From: Bradyrhizobium yuanmingense
GTDB lineage: Bacteria > Pseudomonadota > Alphaproteobacteria > Rhizobiales > Xanthobacteraceae
Length of the DNA: 64,000 nt
Direction: 5' to 3'
Assembly: GCF_029167105.1 (NCBI RefSeq)
Contig: NZ_JARFML010000032.1
Coordinates: 1 to 64,000, forward strand
Shown in pieces: positions 43,732 to 53,366 of this stretch; positions within the stretch are counted from its first letter, which is position 1; the number at the start of each line of letters is the position of its first letter. The notes beneath the pieces were generated by a model. The model made no database searches and had not been told where the DNA came from. It saw nothing but the letters and a program-made list of their open reading frames with translations. The position numbers and the translations under genes were made by a program.

Positions 43732-44940
43732 ATGAACAGCAAATTCCTGCATAAATTATGCATGGTGGCCGCAGTGCTGACCGCCGCACCGGCCTTGGCC
43801 CAGGACGTCGTGAAGATTGGCATCCTGAACGATCAATCGGGGCCGTTCGCGAGCTATCAGGGCATCGGCTCGGTCGTCGCCGCCAAGATGGCCGTCGAGG
43901 ATTATGGCGGAAAGGCCGCCGGCAAGCCGGTGGAAGTCGTCGCGGCCGATCACCAGAACAAGACCGACATCGGGATCGGCATCGCCCGGCGCTGGTACGA
44001 GAACGAGAGCGTCGACGCGATCTTCGACATCCCGAACTCGTCGATCGCGCTCGCGGTGGCCGGCATGAGCGCCGAGAAGAACAAGGTGTTCGTCGGATCC
44101 GGCGCCGGCACGGTGCTGCTGACCGGCGAGAAATGCACGCCGAACACCGTGCACTGGACCTACGACACCTATTCCTACGGGCGCGGCCTCGGCAAAGCGA
44201 TCGTGCAGCAAGGCGGCAAGAAGTGGTACTTCATCACTGCGGACTACGCCTTCGGCCACGATCTGGAGAAGCAGGCTGCGGAGGCCGTGAAAGCATCCGG
44301 CGGCGAGGTGCTCGGCAGCGTGCGGCATCCGCTTGGAACGGCCGATTACGCCTCGTTCCTGCTCCAGGCCCAGGCGTCAGGAGCGAACGTCATCGGCTTC
44401 GCCAATGCCGGAGACGACACCATCACCTCGATGAAGCAAGCCGCCGAGTTCGGGCTGACCAGGGATCGCAAGCTGGTCGGATTGATCCTCGGCATGAACG
44501 GCCTGCCCGCGCTCGGCCTGAAGTTTGCGCAAGGCGCGCAGATCATGAACCCGTTCTACTGGGATCTGACCGACGGCACGCGTGCTTTCGCGAAGCGCTT
44601 CGCCGAACGCATTCCCTCGAAGGCCTATCCGAACGACATGCAGGCCGGCGTCTATGCCTCGGTCATTCACTATCTCAAGGCCGTCGACAAGGCTGGCAGT
44701 GCCAAGGACGGCAAGGCCGTCGTCGCTGCGATGAAGGCGATGCCGACCGACGATCCGCTGTTCGGCAAGGGCTATATCCGCAAGGATGGACGCAAGATTC
44801 ATCCGCTCTATCTTTTGCAGGTCAAGGCTCCCGATGAGTCGACCTCCACCTGGGATCTGCTGAAGGTCGTCGCCACCATCAGAGGCGAGGACGCATTCCG
44901 CGCCGAGAGCGAAGGCCAGTGCCCGCTCAGCAAGCAATAG
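43732..44940 (+). CDS. ABC transporter substrate-binding protein (aromatic-acid type)
   Basis: 402 aa periplasmic binding protein. Signal peptide (KLCMVAAVLTAAPALAQ), then VVKIGILNDQSGPFASYQGIGSVVAAKMAVEDYGG and a long type I binding-protein body (IFDIPNSSIALAV, VHWTYDTYSYGRG, KKWYFITADYAFGHDLEK). Rhizobiales and Rhodopseudomonas relatives bind benzoate-type or other aromatic acids. GGGAGGGAGACA precedes the ATG. It is followed 9 nt later by a P450 gene, so uptake and oxidation of one substrate are probably encoded together. Confidence 0.85.
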   Translation: MNSKFLHKLCMVAAVLTAAPALAQDVVKIGILNDQSGPFASYQGIGSVVAAKMAVEDYGGKAAGKPVEVVAADHQNKTDIGIGIARRWYENESVDAIFDIPNSSIALAVAGMSAEKNKVFVGSGAGTVLLTGEKCTPNTVHWTYDTYSYGRGLGKAIVQQGGKKWYFITADYAFGHDLEKQAAEAVKASGGEVLGSVRHPLGTADYASFLLQAQASGANVIGFANAGDDTITSMKQAAEFGLTRDRKLVGLILGMNGLPALGLKFAQGAQIMNPFYWDLTDGTRAFAKRFAERIPSKAYPNDMQAGVYASVIHYLKAVDKAGSAKDGKAVVAAMKAMPTDDPLFGKGYIRKDGRKIHPLYLLQVKAPDESTSTWDLLKVVATIRGEDAFRAESEGQCPLSKQ

Positions 44941-44949
44941 AGGCGGAGC

Positions 44950-46128
44950 ATGAGCGGCATCGCATCCAGCCCGGTCGATCCGTTTGCGCCTGACTTCCTG
45001 ATCGATCCCTATCCTGCCTATGCGGCGCTACGCGCACTGGGACCCGCATTCGCGCTGGAGCGTTACGGCGTGTGGGCGATGGCCGGCTATGCCGAGGTCG
45101 AGCCAGCGCTGAAAGACTGGAAGACGTTCATCAGCGGCGAAGGTGTCGGCCTCCACGGCATGAACCCTGCGCTGCCAAAGCCGCTGACGCTGCAGATCGA
45201 TCCGCCCGACCATGACAAGGGCCGCCGCGTGCTCGGCCGCACGCTATCTCCGGGCGTCGCAAGGAAGCTGCGCGAGACGTTCCAGCGCGATGCGGAGAAG
45301 AAGGTATCGGAGCTGATCGACAAAGGCACGTTCGATGCCGTAACCGATCTTGCGGAGGCCTATCCGATGAAAGTGTTTCCGGATGCGATCGGCATCCGCC
45401 CCGATGGGCGTGAGAAGCTGCTCGCCTGGAGCACGTTCGTATTCAACAGCTTCGGCCCGGAGAACGAGATCCTCGCAACTTCGCGGAAGGAAGGTCTCGC
45501 GGCGCAGAGCTGGATCATGGAATGTTGTGCGCGCGATGCGCTACGGCCCGACAGCCTCGGCATGATGATCTACCAGGCGGCCGATGAGGGCGAGATCACC
45601 GAGCACGAGGCGACGCATCTGGTGCGGCCGTTCCTCACTGCCGGGATCGACACCACCGTCAATGGCATCGGCAATACCCTGCTCGCGCTCGCCACCCATC
45701 CGGACGAATATCGCAAGCTGCACGAGAAACCAGAGCTGGCGCGCAACGCCTTCGAGGAAGGCCTGCGCTACGATTCACCGGTGCAGACGTTCTTTCGCAC
45801 CACCTCGCGCGATGTCGGGATCGGCGGCGACGTGATCCCGGCGCACCGCAAGGTGCTGCTGTTCATGGCCTCCGCCAATCGCGATCCCGCGCGGTGGGAC
45901 AGAGCCGATCGCTTCGAGGTCGAGCGGCCCGCGACCGGCCATGTCGGCTTCGGCGCCGGCATCCACGCCTGCGTCGGCCAGATGATCGCGCGTCTGGAGG
46001 GCGAATTGATCTTCGGCGAGCTCGCAAGGCGCGTGAAGACGATCGAGCTCACGGCAGAGCCGAAGCGCAGGCTCAACAATTCCTTGCGCGGGCTGGAGAG
46101 CATGCCGGTCCGCGTGACGCCAGCTTAG
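44950..46128 (+). CDS. Cytochrome P450, CYP199-like
   Basis: 392 aa soluble P450. I-helix LTAGIDTTVNGIGN, K-helix EGLRYDSP, heme loop GFGAGIHACVGQMIARLEGE with the Cys ligand. The TAGIDTTVNGIG and heme-loop form is like CYP199A enzymes, which O-demethylate or hydroxylate para-substituted benzoates (for example 4-methoxybenzoate). With a MarR regulator and an aromatic-type binding protein next to it, this supports an aromatic-acid catabolic role. No ferredoxin gene is adjacent. Confidence 0.85.
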   Translation: MSGIASSPVDPFAPDFLIDPYPAYAALRALGPAFALERYGVWAMAGYAEVEPALKDWKTFISGEGVGLHGMNPALPKPLTLQIDPPDHDKGRRVLGRTLSPGVARKLRETFQRDAEKKVSELIDKGTFDAVTDLAEAYPMKVFPDAIGIRPDGREKLLAWSTFVFNSFGPENEILATSRKEGLAAQSWIMECCARDALRPDSLGMMIYQAADEGEITEHEATHLVRPFLTAGIDTTVNGIGNTLLALATHPDEYRKLHEKPELARNAFEEGLRYDSPVQTFFRTTSRDVGIGGDVIPAHRKVLLFMASANRDPARWDRADRFEVERPATGHVGFGAGIHACVGQMIARLEGELIFGELARRVKTIELTAEPKRRLNNSLRGLESMPVRVTPA

Positions 46129-46158
46129 GCGGCATCACGCTGGAGGATGCGCGACGGC

Positions 46159-46878
46159 TCAGTTCCGTGCCGGCGCCGTTGCCGCCGCCGCGCGCGCGGG
46201 CCGCGGTGCGCCGGGCTCGGCGACGGGAGCAGCCGGGGCGCGCGAGCGCATGATCGCGGCGTCGATCTCGGCGATGACGCGGCGCTGGATCGCCTCGTTC
46301 TTGTCGATCGAGATGTGGCCGACGCCAGTGCCGCGGATGTCGACATTGTCGAGCTTGCCGCGGAACCCGGCCGCGGCCCGCACCGGCTCGCCGGGGCCGT
46401 CACCGATATAGATATTGATGTAGCGTTCCGCGCCGGTCGAGAGCTTGGTCTTGAACACGGAGTCGAGGCCGATCGCGAGCTTCACGGGCACGCCGAGCTG
46501 ATTGAGCTTGGCGATCATGTCGGGAAGCGCGGTCGCACCGGAGGAATGGCCGACCAGGATGATGGTCTTGAGCCGACCGGCCTTGTAGGCAGCCGCCGCT
46601 TCATCGGCGAGCGAGGACCAGGACACGAAATTGGCGACGGTCACCGGGATGCCCTGCGCCTGGAGGCGGGCGCCAATCGTGTCAAGACCGAGCGAGAAGA
46701 TGTTGAGCACGCCGCGGAGCAGATAGACATGCGTGGTTGCCACAGCGGCCTGGCTCGGCGCGGCGTTGGCGGTGGTCGGGCTGATGGCAACAGCTGACAG
46801 CAGGAGCAGGCCCATCGCCCAAACACGGAGGGCGGACAATTGGCTGGCGCCGGCGGTGTGACGGCCGTTCGGTCTCAT
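46159..46878 (-). CDS. Secreted alpha/beta hydrolase-like protein
   Basis: 239 aa. Signal peptide (ALRVWAMGLLLLSAVAISPTTANA), then HVYLLRGVLNIFSLGLDTIGARLQAQG and the nucleophile motif GHSSG (in IILVGHSSGATALPDM). It aligns throughout with the protein at 42028-42969, including the INIYIGDGPGEPV/INIFLSDSVLGGG and HISIDKNEAIQRR/HINIEKSDDIHRQ blocks, but stops before the LysM. It ends in a Pro/Ala-rich tail. It is convergent with the P450 gene. Envelope or extracellular esterase is a guess. Confidence 0.75.
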   Translation of the reverse strand: MRPNGRHTAGASQLSALRVWAMGLLLLSAVAISPTTANAAPSQAAVATTHVYLLRGVLNIFSLGLDTIGARLQAQGIPVTVANFVSWSSLADEAAAAYKAGRLKTIILVGHSSGATALPDMIAKLNQLGVPVKLAIGLDSVFKTKLSTGAERYINIYIGDGPGEPVRAAAGFRGKLDNVDIRGTGVGHISIDKNEAIQRRVIAEIDAAIMRSRAPAAPVAEPGAPRPARAAAATAPARN

Positions 46879-47165
46879 CGATCTTTTCCCTGGAGACAAT
46901 ACGCTTCGCGATTGGCCGGAATCGTAGCCACGGCGCGCTCGCAGACGCAACAAAGAGGCGCGTGAGCGCCAATCTTAGCGGCAAGCCGTGACCATCGCGC
47001 AACACTTGCCCGGAACATGCCACTAAAGCGCCTGTTTTGAGACCATTTTTCTCCGGGGAATTGCGGAGGGACAATGGCGTTCCTATTTCAGGGCTCCGCC
47101 GACCTGCCCTCCTGGATGGTCCGGCCCCCTTCCCCCAGCCTTTGCTCCTCAGCCTCGCGGCCATC

Positions 47166-48085
<920 letters not shown>

Positions 48086-48089
<4 letters not shown>

Positions 48090-48847
48090 ACCACCGCGCC
48101 ATCCGTGCCATCTACCTATTCGAAATGGCGCGCACCTGGCGCACGTTGCTGCAAAGCATCGTCTCGCCGGTGGTCTCGACCTCGCTCTATTTCGTGGTGT
48201 TCGGCGCGGCGATCGGCTCGCGCATCACCGAGGTCGAGGGCGTCAGCTACGGCACCTTCATCGTGCCGGGCCTGATCATGCTCTCGGTGCTGACGCAGAG
48301 CATCGCCAACGCCTCGTTCGGCATCTACTTCCCGAAATTCTCAGGCACGATCTACGAGATCCTGTCGGCGCCGATCTCCTATTTCGAGATCGTGCTCGGC
48401 TATGTCGGCGCCGCCGCGACCAAGTCGATCATCCTGGGCCTGATCATCCTGGCAACCGCCGGGCTCTTCGTTCCATTGCATATCCAGCATCCGGTCTGGA
48501 TGCTGGCCTTCCTGGTGCTGACAGCGGTGACGTTCAGCCTGTTCGGCTTCATCATCGGCATCTGGGCCGACGGCTTCGAGAAGCTGCAGATGATTCCGAT
48601 GCTGGTGGTGACGCCGCTGACCTTCCTCGGCGGCAGCTTCTATTCCATCGACATGCTGCCGCCCACCTGGCGCACGGTGGCGCTGCTCAACCCGGTCGTC
48701 TATCTGATCTCGGGCTTCCGCTGGAGCTTCTACGAGATCGCGGATGTCAGCGTGTCCATCAGCATCGGCATGACGCTGGCCTTCCTGGTGATCTGCCTGA
48801 TCGTGATCTGGTGGATTTTCCGAACCGGATACCGGCTCAAGAACTGA
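48086..48847 (+). CDS. ABC-2 type transporter permease
   Basis: 253 aa with six hydrophobic helices and the ABC-2 permease pattern (TLLQSIVSPVVSTSLYFVVFG, FIVPGLIMLSVLTQSIANASFG, PLTFLGGSFYSIDMLPPTWR, NPVVYLISGFRW). It pairs with the ATPase just upstream to form an exporter of the YadH type. Coupled by a 4 nt overlap. Confidence 0.92.
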
Positions 48848-49037
48848 TCGCGCGGCGCTCGCGAAAATGTCAGCGCCGCCGGCCGGCGCGGCACAAAGCG
48901 GCCTTGCTTACGCCTGGCGCTGGGTTAACGATGGACAGGCTGGCCGCTGGAACCAACGCCGGGCTGCAGGCATAATGCACGCCGGGGGACGGAGAGCCGC
49001 GGCGCTAAGCATGAACAGGCCGGAGGCCAGAAGTCAG

Positions 49038-49820
49038 ATGCGTTCGTTTTTTATTGCTTTCACATCCCTGATGCTTTTGAGCGCGGGCACCGCGCAGGCC
49101 AAGGTCGAGATCACCGTCGACAAGGACAACCAGCAGATGACCGTCGCCGTCGACGGGGTCGCGCGCTACCGCTGGCCGGTGTCGACCGGCCTCCCCTCGC
49201 GCGAGACGCCGAACGGCGCCTTCCGGGCCTTCCGCATGGAAGAGGATCACTATTCCAAGGAATTCGACGACGCGCCGATGCCACACGCGATCTTCTTCAC
49301 CAAGGTCGGGCACGCCATCCACGGCACGGACTCGGTCGGCCGGCTCGGCTCGCCGGCATCTCATGGCTGCGTGCGCCTGTCGCGCCAGAATGCCTCGACG
49401 CTCTATGCGCTGGTGCAGCAGCAGGGCGTGCTCAACACCACGGTGACGCTGACCGGCTCGGCACAGGTGGCGCTGGCGCGCAATCCGCGCGGCCGCAACA
49501 ACACTGCGGTGGCCCGCGCCCCGCAGCCGGCTGAAGACCAATACACCATCACCGGCGCCCCCGTGGACCTGACCCCGCCGGCGCAGCCCGCGCGGCGCTA
49601 CATGCCGCAGGACGACAATTACATCTACCCGGCCGACGGCAGCGACACCGGCGCGCGCTATCCGGCGCCGCGCTCGGCCACCCGCCCGCTCTACGACGCG
49701 CAGGTCTATCAGCAGCAGCCGCGGCCCTATTACGACCAGAGCTACGGCCAGCAGGGCTATTACTATCAGCCGCAGCCGCGGCAGGTTTATCAGCCGCGCG
49801 GCTACTACTATCAGAACTGA
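49038..49820 (+). CDS. L,D-transpeptidase (YkuD) with Tyr/Gln-rich tail
   Basis: 260 aa. Signal peptide (SFFIAFTSLMLLSAGTAQA), then a YkuD domain (about residues 25-145) with the catalytic block IHGTDSVGRLGSPASHGCVRLS (His, Cys, Arg). It cross-links peptidoglycan or attaches proteins to it. The last ~45 residues are dominated by Tyr, Gln and Pro (QVYQQQPRPYY, YYYQPQPRQVY), an unusual low-complexity tail. The start is a choice: ATG 49038 (GGAGG 11 nt upstream) or ATG 49011. Confidence 0.85.
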   Translation: MRSFFIAFTSLMLLSAGTAQAKVEITVDKDNQQMTVAVDGVARYRWPVSTGLPSRETPNGAFRAFRMEEDHYSKEFDDAPMPHAIFFTKVGHAIHGTDSVGRLGSPASHGCVRLSRQNASTLYALVQQQGVLNTTVTLTGSAQVALARNPRGRNNTAVARAPQPAEDQYTITGAPVDLTPPAQPARRYMPQDDNYIYPADGSDTGARYPAPRSATRPLYDAQVYQQQPRPYYDQSYGQQGYYYQPQPRQVYQPRGYYYQN

Positions 49821-49858
49821 CGCGGCGACCATCGACCGCCCTTGACCGTCGACGCACC

Positions 49859-50854
49859 ATGCCATCACGCGCCACGACAATCCCGGTGCTGCTCTCGCTG
49901 CTCACTGCCGGACAAGCCATGGGATCTGATTTGGCCTTCGACCTCGAGGCGCATCGCGGCGGGCGGGCGCTGCTGCCGGAAAACACCCTGCCCGCCTTCG
50001 CCCATTCGCTGACGATGGGCGTCGACACGCTGGAGCTCGACGTCGGCGTGACCGCCGACGGCGAAGTCATCGTCGCGCATGAGCGCGGACTCAATCCCGA
50101 TCTGGCACGGCGGCCCGATGGCGCCTACATCGCTCCGCCCGGCACGCCCTTCGTCAAGCTGCGGCTCGACGAGGTCAGGACCTATGACGTCGGCCGGATC
50201 CGCCCCGACAGCGCCTACGCACGACAATTCCCCGACCAGCATGCGCTGCCGGGGACGCGCATTCCAACATTGCGCGAACTGTTCGCGCTGGTGCGCAAGT
50301 CCGGCAACACCAAGGTGCGCTTCAACATCGAGACCAAGATCGATCCGAACCATCCGGATGAGACGCTTGATCCGCAGGCGTTCGTCGCGACGCTGCTCGG
50401 GGTGATCGAGACGGAAGGATTCTCGGATCGCGTCATGATCCAGTCATTCGACTGGCGGACCCTGCTGCTCATCCAGCAGCAGGCGCCGAAGATCCCAACC
50501 GTGTACCTGACGATCCAGCGCGGCTCGGCTCCGACGGTGGCGCTCGACAAGGCGACGAAGTGGACGGCGGGGTTCAGCCCGGCCGATCACGGCGGCTCGC
50601 TGCCGCGGGCGATCAAGGCTGCGGGCGGCGCGATCTGGTCGCCCTATTTCGGCGACGTGACCGCAGCGCTCGTTACGGGGGCTCACGCGCTCGGGCTGCG
50701 CGTGGTGGTCTGGACGGTGAACAAGCGTGAAGACATGGCGCGGATGATCGAGATCGGCGTCGACGGCATCATCTCGGACCGGCCGGACCTGCTGCGGCAG
50801 GTCGCCGGCGAGAAGGGGATTGCGCTGCCGGCGGGGACGCCGGTGGCGCCTTAG
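49859..50854 (+). CDS. Glycerophosphodiester phosphodiesterase
   Basis: 331 aa with a short signal-like N-terminus (IPVLLSLLTAGQAMG). GDPD-family motifs: DLEAHRGGRALLPENTLPAF (His-Arg-Gly-Gly and Glu-Asn), GVDTLELDVGVTADGEVIVAHE, FNIETK, VMIQSFDWRTL and VVVWTVNKREDM. It cleaves glycerophosphodiesters to glycerol-3-phosphate, probably in the periplasm, recovering phosphate and glycerol from lipids. Confidence 0.9.
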   Translation: MPSRATTIPVLLSLLTAGQAMGSDLAFDLEAHRGGRALLPENTLPAFAHSLTMGVDTLELDVGVTADGEVIVAHERGLNPDLARRPDGAYIAPPGTPFVKLRLDEVRTYDVGRIRPDSAYARQFPDQHALPGTRIPTLRELFALVRKSGNTKVRFNIETKIDPNHPDETLDPQAFVATLLGVIETEGFSDRVMIQSFDWRTLLLIQQQAPKIPTVYLTIQRGSAPTVALDKATKWTAGFSPADHGGSLPRAIKAAGGAIWSPYFGDVTAALVTGAHALGLRVVVWTVNKREDMARMIEIGVDGIISDRPDLLRQVAGEKGIALPAGTPVAP

Positions 50855-50870
50855 GCCGCGCTCGCGTCCC

Positions 50871-53150
50871 CTACTCGCCGTCCTTCCAGCGCCGATACAG
50901 CGCGCCCAGGATGTTGGAATAATCGTCGGTCCAGACCCGCGCCCTGTCGTCGGCTTCGGTCTGCTCCCATTGCTTGGAGGATGCGAGCCTGCCGATATCG
51001 GCCTCCTCGCGCGCGGAGATGACGACGTCGGTCGAGAAGATGTAGTCGGAATCGCGGCCGGAATCCTCGTTGAAGACCCAGCTCCTGAGATCGTTGGCGT
51101 CCGCAATGCCGACGACGACGGTCTCGAGATCCAGATGCCGGTTGGAGACGTGCATCACCACGGCGCCGTGAGGCGCGAGCTTGTCCTTGTAGATCTTCAT
51201 CGCCTCTTCGGTCGCAAGGTGGATCGGGATCGCGTCGGACGAATAGGCGTCGACGATGACGAGATCATAGGCGCCGTCGGGCTCCTTGGCGAAGGTGAGG
51301 CGCGCATCGCCGATGACGGGCTTCATGTCCGGCATGCAGCTCGAGATGTAGCGGAAATTCCTGGGGTCGCGCGCGGCGTCGACCATGGACTGGTCGATCT
51401 CGAAGAAGGTCCAGTCCTCCCCCCGCTCGGCGGCGCAGGCGAGCGTGCCGGAGCCGACGCCGATTGCGGCGACCTTCAGCGGCGCGCCCTTGCGCTCGCG
51501 GATCGCGCTGACGGCCTGACCGATGCCGCCGTCCTTGTGATAATAGGTGATCGGCTCGGGCCGGCCGGTCACAGGCGTGCCGTCATTGTTGCGGAAACGC
51601 TCGGCGCCATGAATCGTGGTGCCGTGCATCAGCACATGGAAATAGCCGCCCGGCGTCACCACGATCTTGTGCACGCCGAAGAAGCTGCGCACGGTCGTGA
51701 CGCGACCCTCGTCAGCGGGATAGACGCGGATCAACGCCAGCGCCAGCGCGACGGTGGCAAAGATCTTCCAGCGCCCGGCATTGAGGATCAGCGCGAGCAG
51801 CGCGGCGAGCACGCCGACGGCGCCGGCGACCCAGACACGATGATCCTCGAACCAGGTCAAAAGGCCGCCGGTCGTATATGACGGCGCGATGAGCGCCACC
51901 GCGATCGCCGCGAGCGCCAGCCAGTACCATTTGACGATTGCGGCCAGCCGCTCGTTCGCGGACGGACGGCACAGCGCGGCAAGCGCGACCAGGATCGGAT
52001 ATTCGGCGATCCAGGAGAAGGTGAAGGGCGCAACGAGTCCCGCGAACAAGCCACCGACCATGCCGCCGAACGACAGCGCGACATAGAAGCCGGTGAGATA
52101 TCTGGCGGCAGGCCGCGTCCGCGCCAGCTCGCCGTGGCAGGCCATGGCGATGACGAAGAAGCAGAGTTGATGCCCGCCGAGCGTCAGCAGCAGATTCTGC
52201 TCGCCGCCGAAAGCCAGCAGGACGACGACACCCGCGATCGCGACCGGCTGGAGCATCAGCATCCATTTGTGCGGCAGCAGCGGCCGCGACTGAAACACGA
52301 CGACCCAGGTCAAGAGGTAAAGCGACAGCGGCAGCACCCACAAAAGCGGCGCCGCCGCGACGTCGGTCGAGATGTGCGCGGTGACGGCGATGAGCAGGCC
52401 CGAGGGCACGGCGGCGAGGAAGATCCAGCGCAGCCGCGTCAAGAGGCCGGGCGCGGGTGCATTCACGTCTTCGGCCCGCGTGTCGGTCAGCGCCAGCTTC
52501 GGCGAACGCAACAACAGCACGCCGCAGGCGCCGATGAGGAGGATCAGCAGGCCATAGCCACCGGTCCAGAACCGGTTCTGCATCTGCAGGGTGAACATCG
52601 GCTCCAGCAGGAACGGATAGGACAACAGCGCGAGGAAGCTGCCGATATTGGAGGAGGCGTAGAGGAAATACGGATCATGGCCGGCCGGATGGCCGGTGCG
52701 GACGAACCAGGCCTGCAGCAGCGGATTGTTGGCGGCGAGCGCGAAGAACGGCAGCCCGATCGAGACCGCGAACAGGCCGAGCAGCCAGAAGGCGTAGCCC
52801 GAAGCCGGCGGCTCGCCATAGGCGGAGGCGATGCCGAGCGGCAGCGTCGCGAAGGCGGCGAGCAGCAGCACCAGATGCACCGCGACGGGGACGATCCGGT
52901 TCCGCGCCTGCATCAGCAGATGCGCATAGGCATAGCCGGCCAGCAGCAGCGACTGGAAGAACACCATGGCCACCGACCACACCGCCGGCGAGCCGCCGAG
53001 CCGCGGCAGCACCATCTTGGTGAACAGCGGCTGCACCGAGAACAGCAGCAGCGCGCTGACGAAGATGGCAGCGGTGTACACCGCCAGCAGCAGCCGGTTG
53101 CGCGCCGACGACGGCTGCTCCGTGGCGGCGGGTTGCACGATCGAATCCAT
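50871..53150 (-). CDS. MFS-like membrane protein fused to spermidine synthase-like domain
   Basis: 759 aa. An N-terminal region of about 12 to 14 transmembrane helices (opening LLLAVYTAAIFVSALLLFSVQPLFTKMVLPRLGGSPAVW) is fused to a C-terminal spermidine-synthase-like methyltransferase fold (about residues 500-750) with AIGVGSGTLACAA, FFEIDQSMVDAARD and VIVDAYSSDAIPIHL. This fusion family is widespread; whether it makes polyamines is doubtful, and transport or aminopropylation at the membrane has been suggested. It is convergent with the GDPD gene, 16 nt apart. Confidence 0.85.
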   Translation of the reverse strand: MDSIVQPAATEQPSSARNRLLLAVYTAAIFVSALLLFSVQPLFTKMVLPRLGGSPAVWSVAMVFFQSLLLAGYAYAHLLMQARNRIVPVAVHLVLLLAAFATLPLGIASAYGEPPASGYAFWLLGLFAVSIGLPFFALAANNPLLQAWFVRTGHPAGHDPYFLYASSNIGSFLALLSYPFLLEPMFTLQMQNRFWTGGYGLLILLIGACGVLLLRSPKLALTDTRAEDVNAPAPGLLTRLRWIFLAAVPSGLLIAVTAHISTDVAAAPLLWVLPLSLYLLTWVVVFQSRPLLPHKWMLMLQPVAIAGVVVLLAFGGEQNLLLTLGGHQLCFFVIAMACHGELARTRPAARYLTGFYVALSFGGMVGGLFAGLVAPFTFSWIAEYPILVALAALCRPSANERLAAIVKWYWLALAAIAVALIAPSYTTGGLLTWFEDHRVWVAGAVGVLAALLALILNAGRWKIFATVALALALIRVYPADEGRVTTVRSFFGVHKIVVTPGGYFHVLMHGTTIHGAERFRNNDGTPVTGRPEPITYYHKDGGIGQAVSAIRERKGAPLKVAAIGVGSGTLACAAERGEDWTFFEIDQSMVDAARDPRNFRYISSCMPDMKPVIGDARLTFAKEPDGAYDLVIVDAYSSDAIPIHLATEEAMKIYKDKLAPHGAVVMHVSNRHLDLETVVVGIADANDLRSWVFNEDSGRDSDYIFSTDVVISAREEADIGRLASSKQWEQTEADDRARVWTDDYSNILGALYRRWKDGE

Positions 53151-53266
53151 GAATGCTCCGGCTCAAACCCGGCGGGCGCCGGACCGCGCGCAATGGAGCA
53201 CAAGGCGCCTGCACGGGCAATAAAGCGTGGCGTGATGTTGCAGCAAGGAATGCCTGATATAAGAGA

Positions 53267-53342
53267 GTCGTTCCGGGCTATGCACAGCATCGACCCGGAA
53301 CCTCGAGATTCCGGGCTCTCGCTTCGCGAGCCCCGGAATGAC
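53267..53342. repeat. REP-like element
   Basis: GTCGTTCCGGG... through CCCGGAATGAC, with an inner hairpin ATTCCGGG-CTCTCGC-ttc-GCGAG-CCCCGGAAT (53308-53339). It occupies the gap between the divergent MFS-SpeE fusion and desaturase-like genes. Confidence 0.75.
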
Positions 53343-53366
53343 AGTAGACCGGGCCTTGCATTCTTC

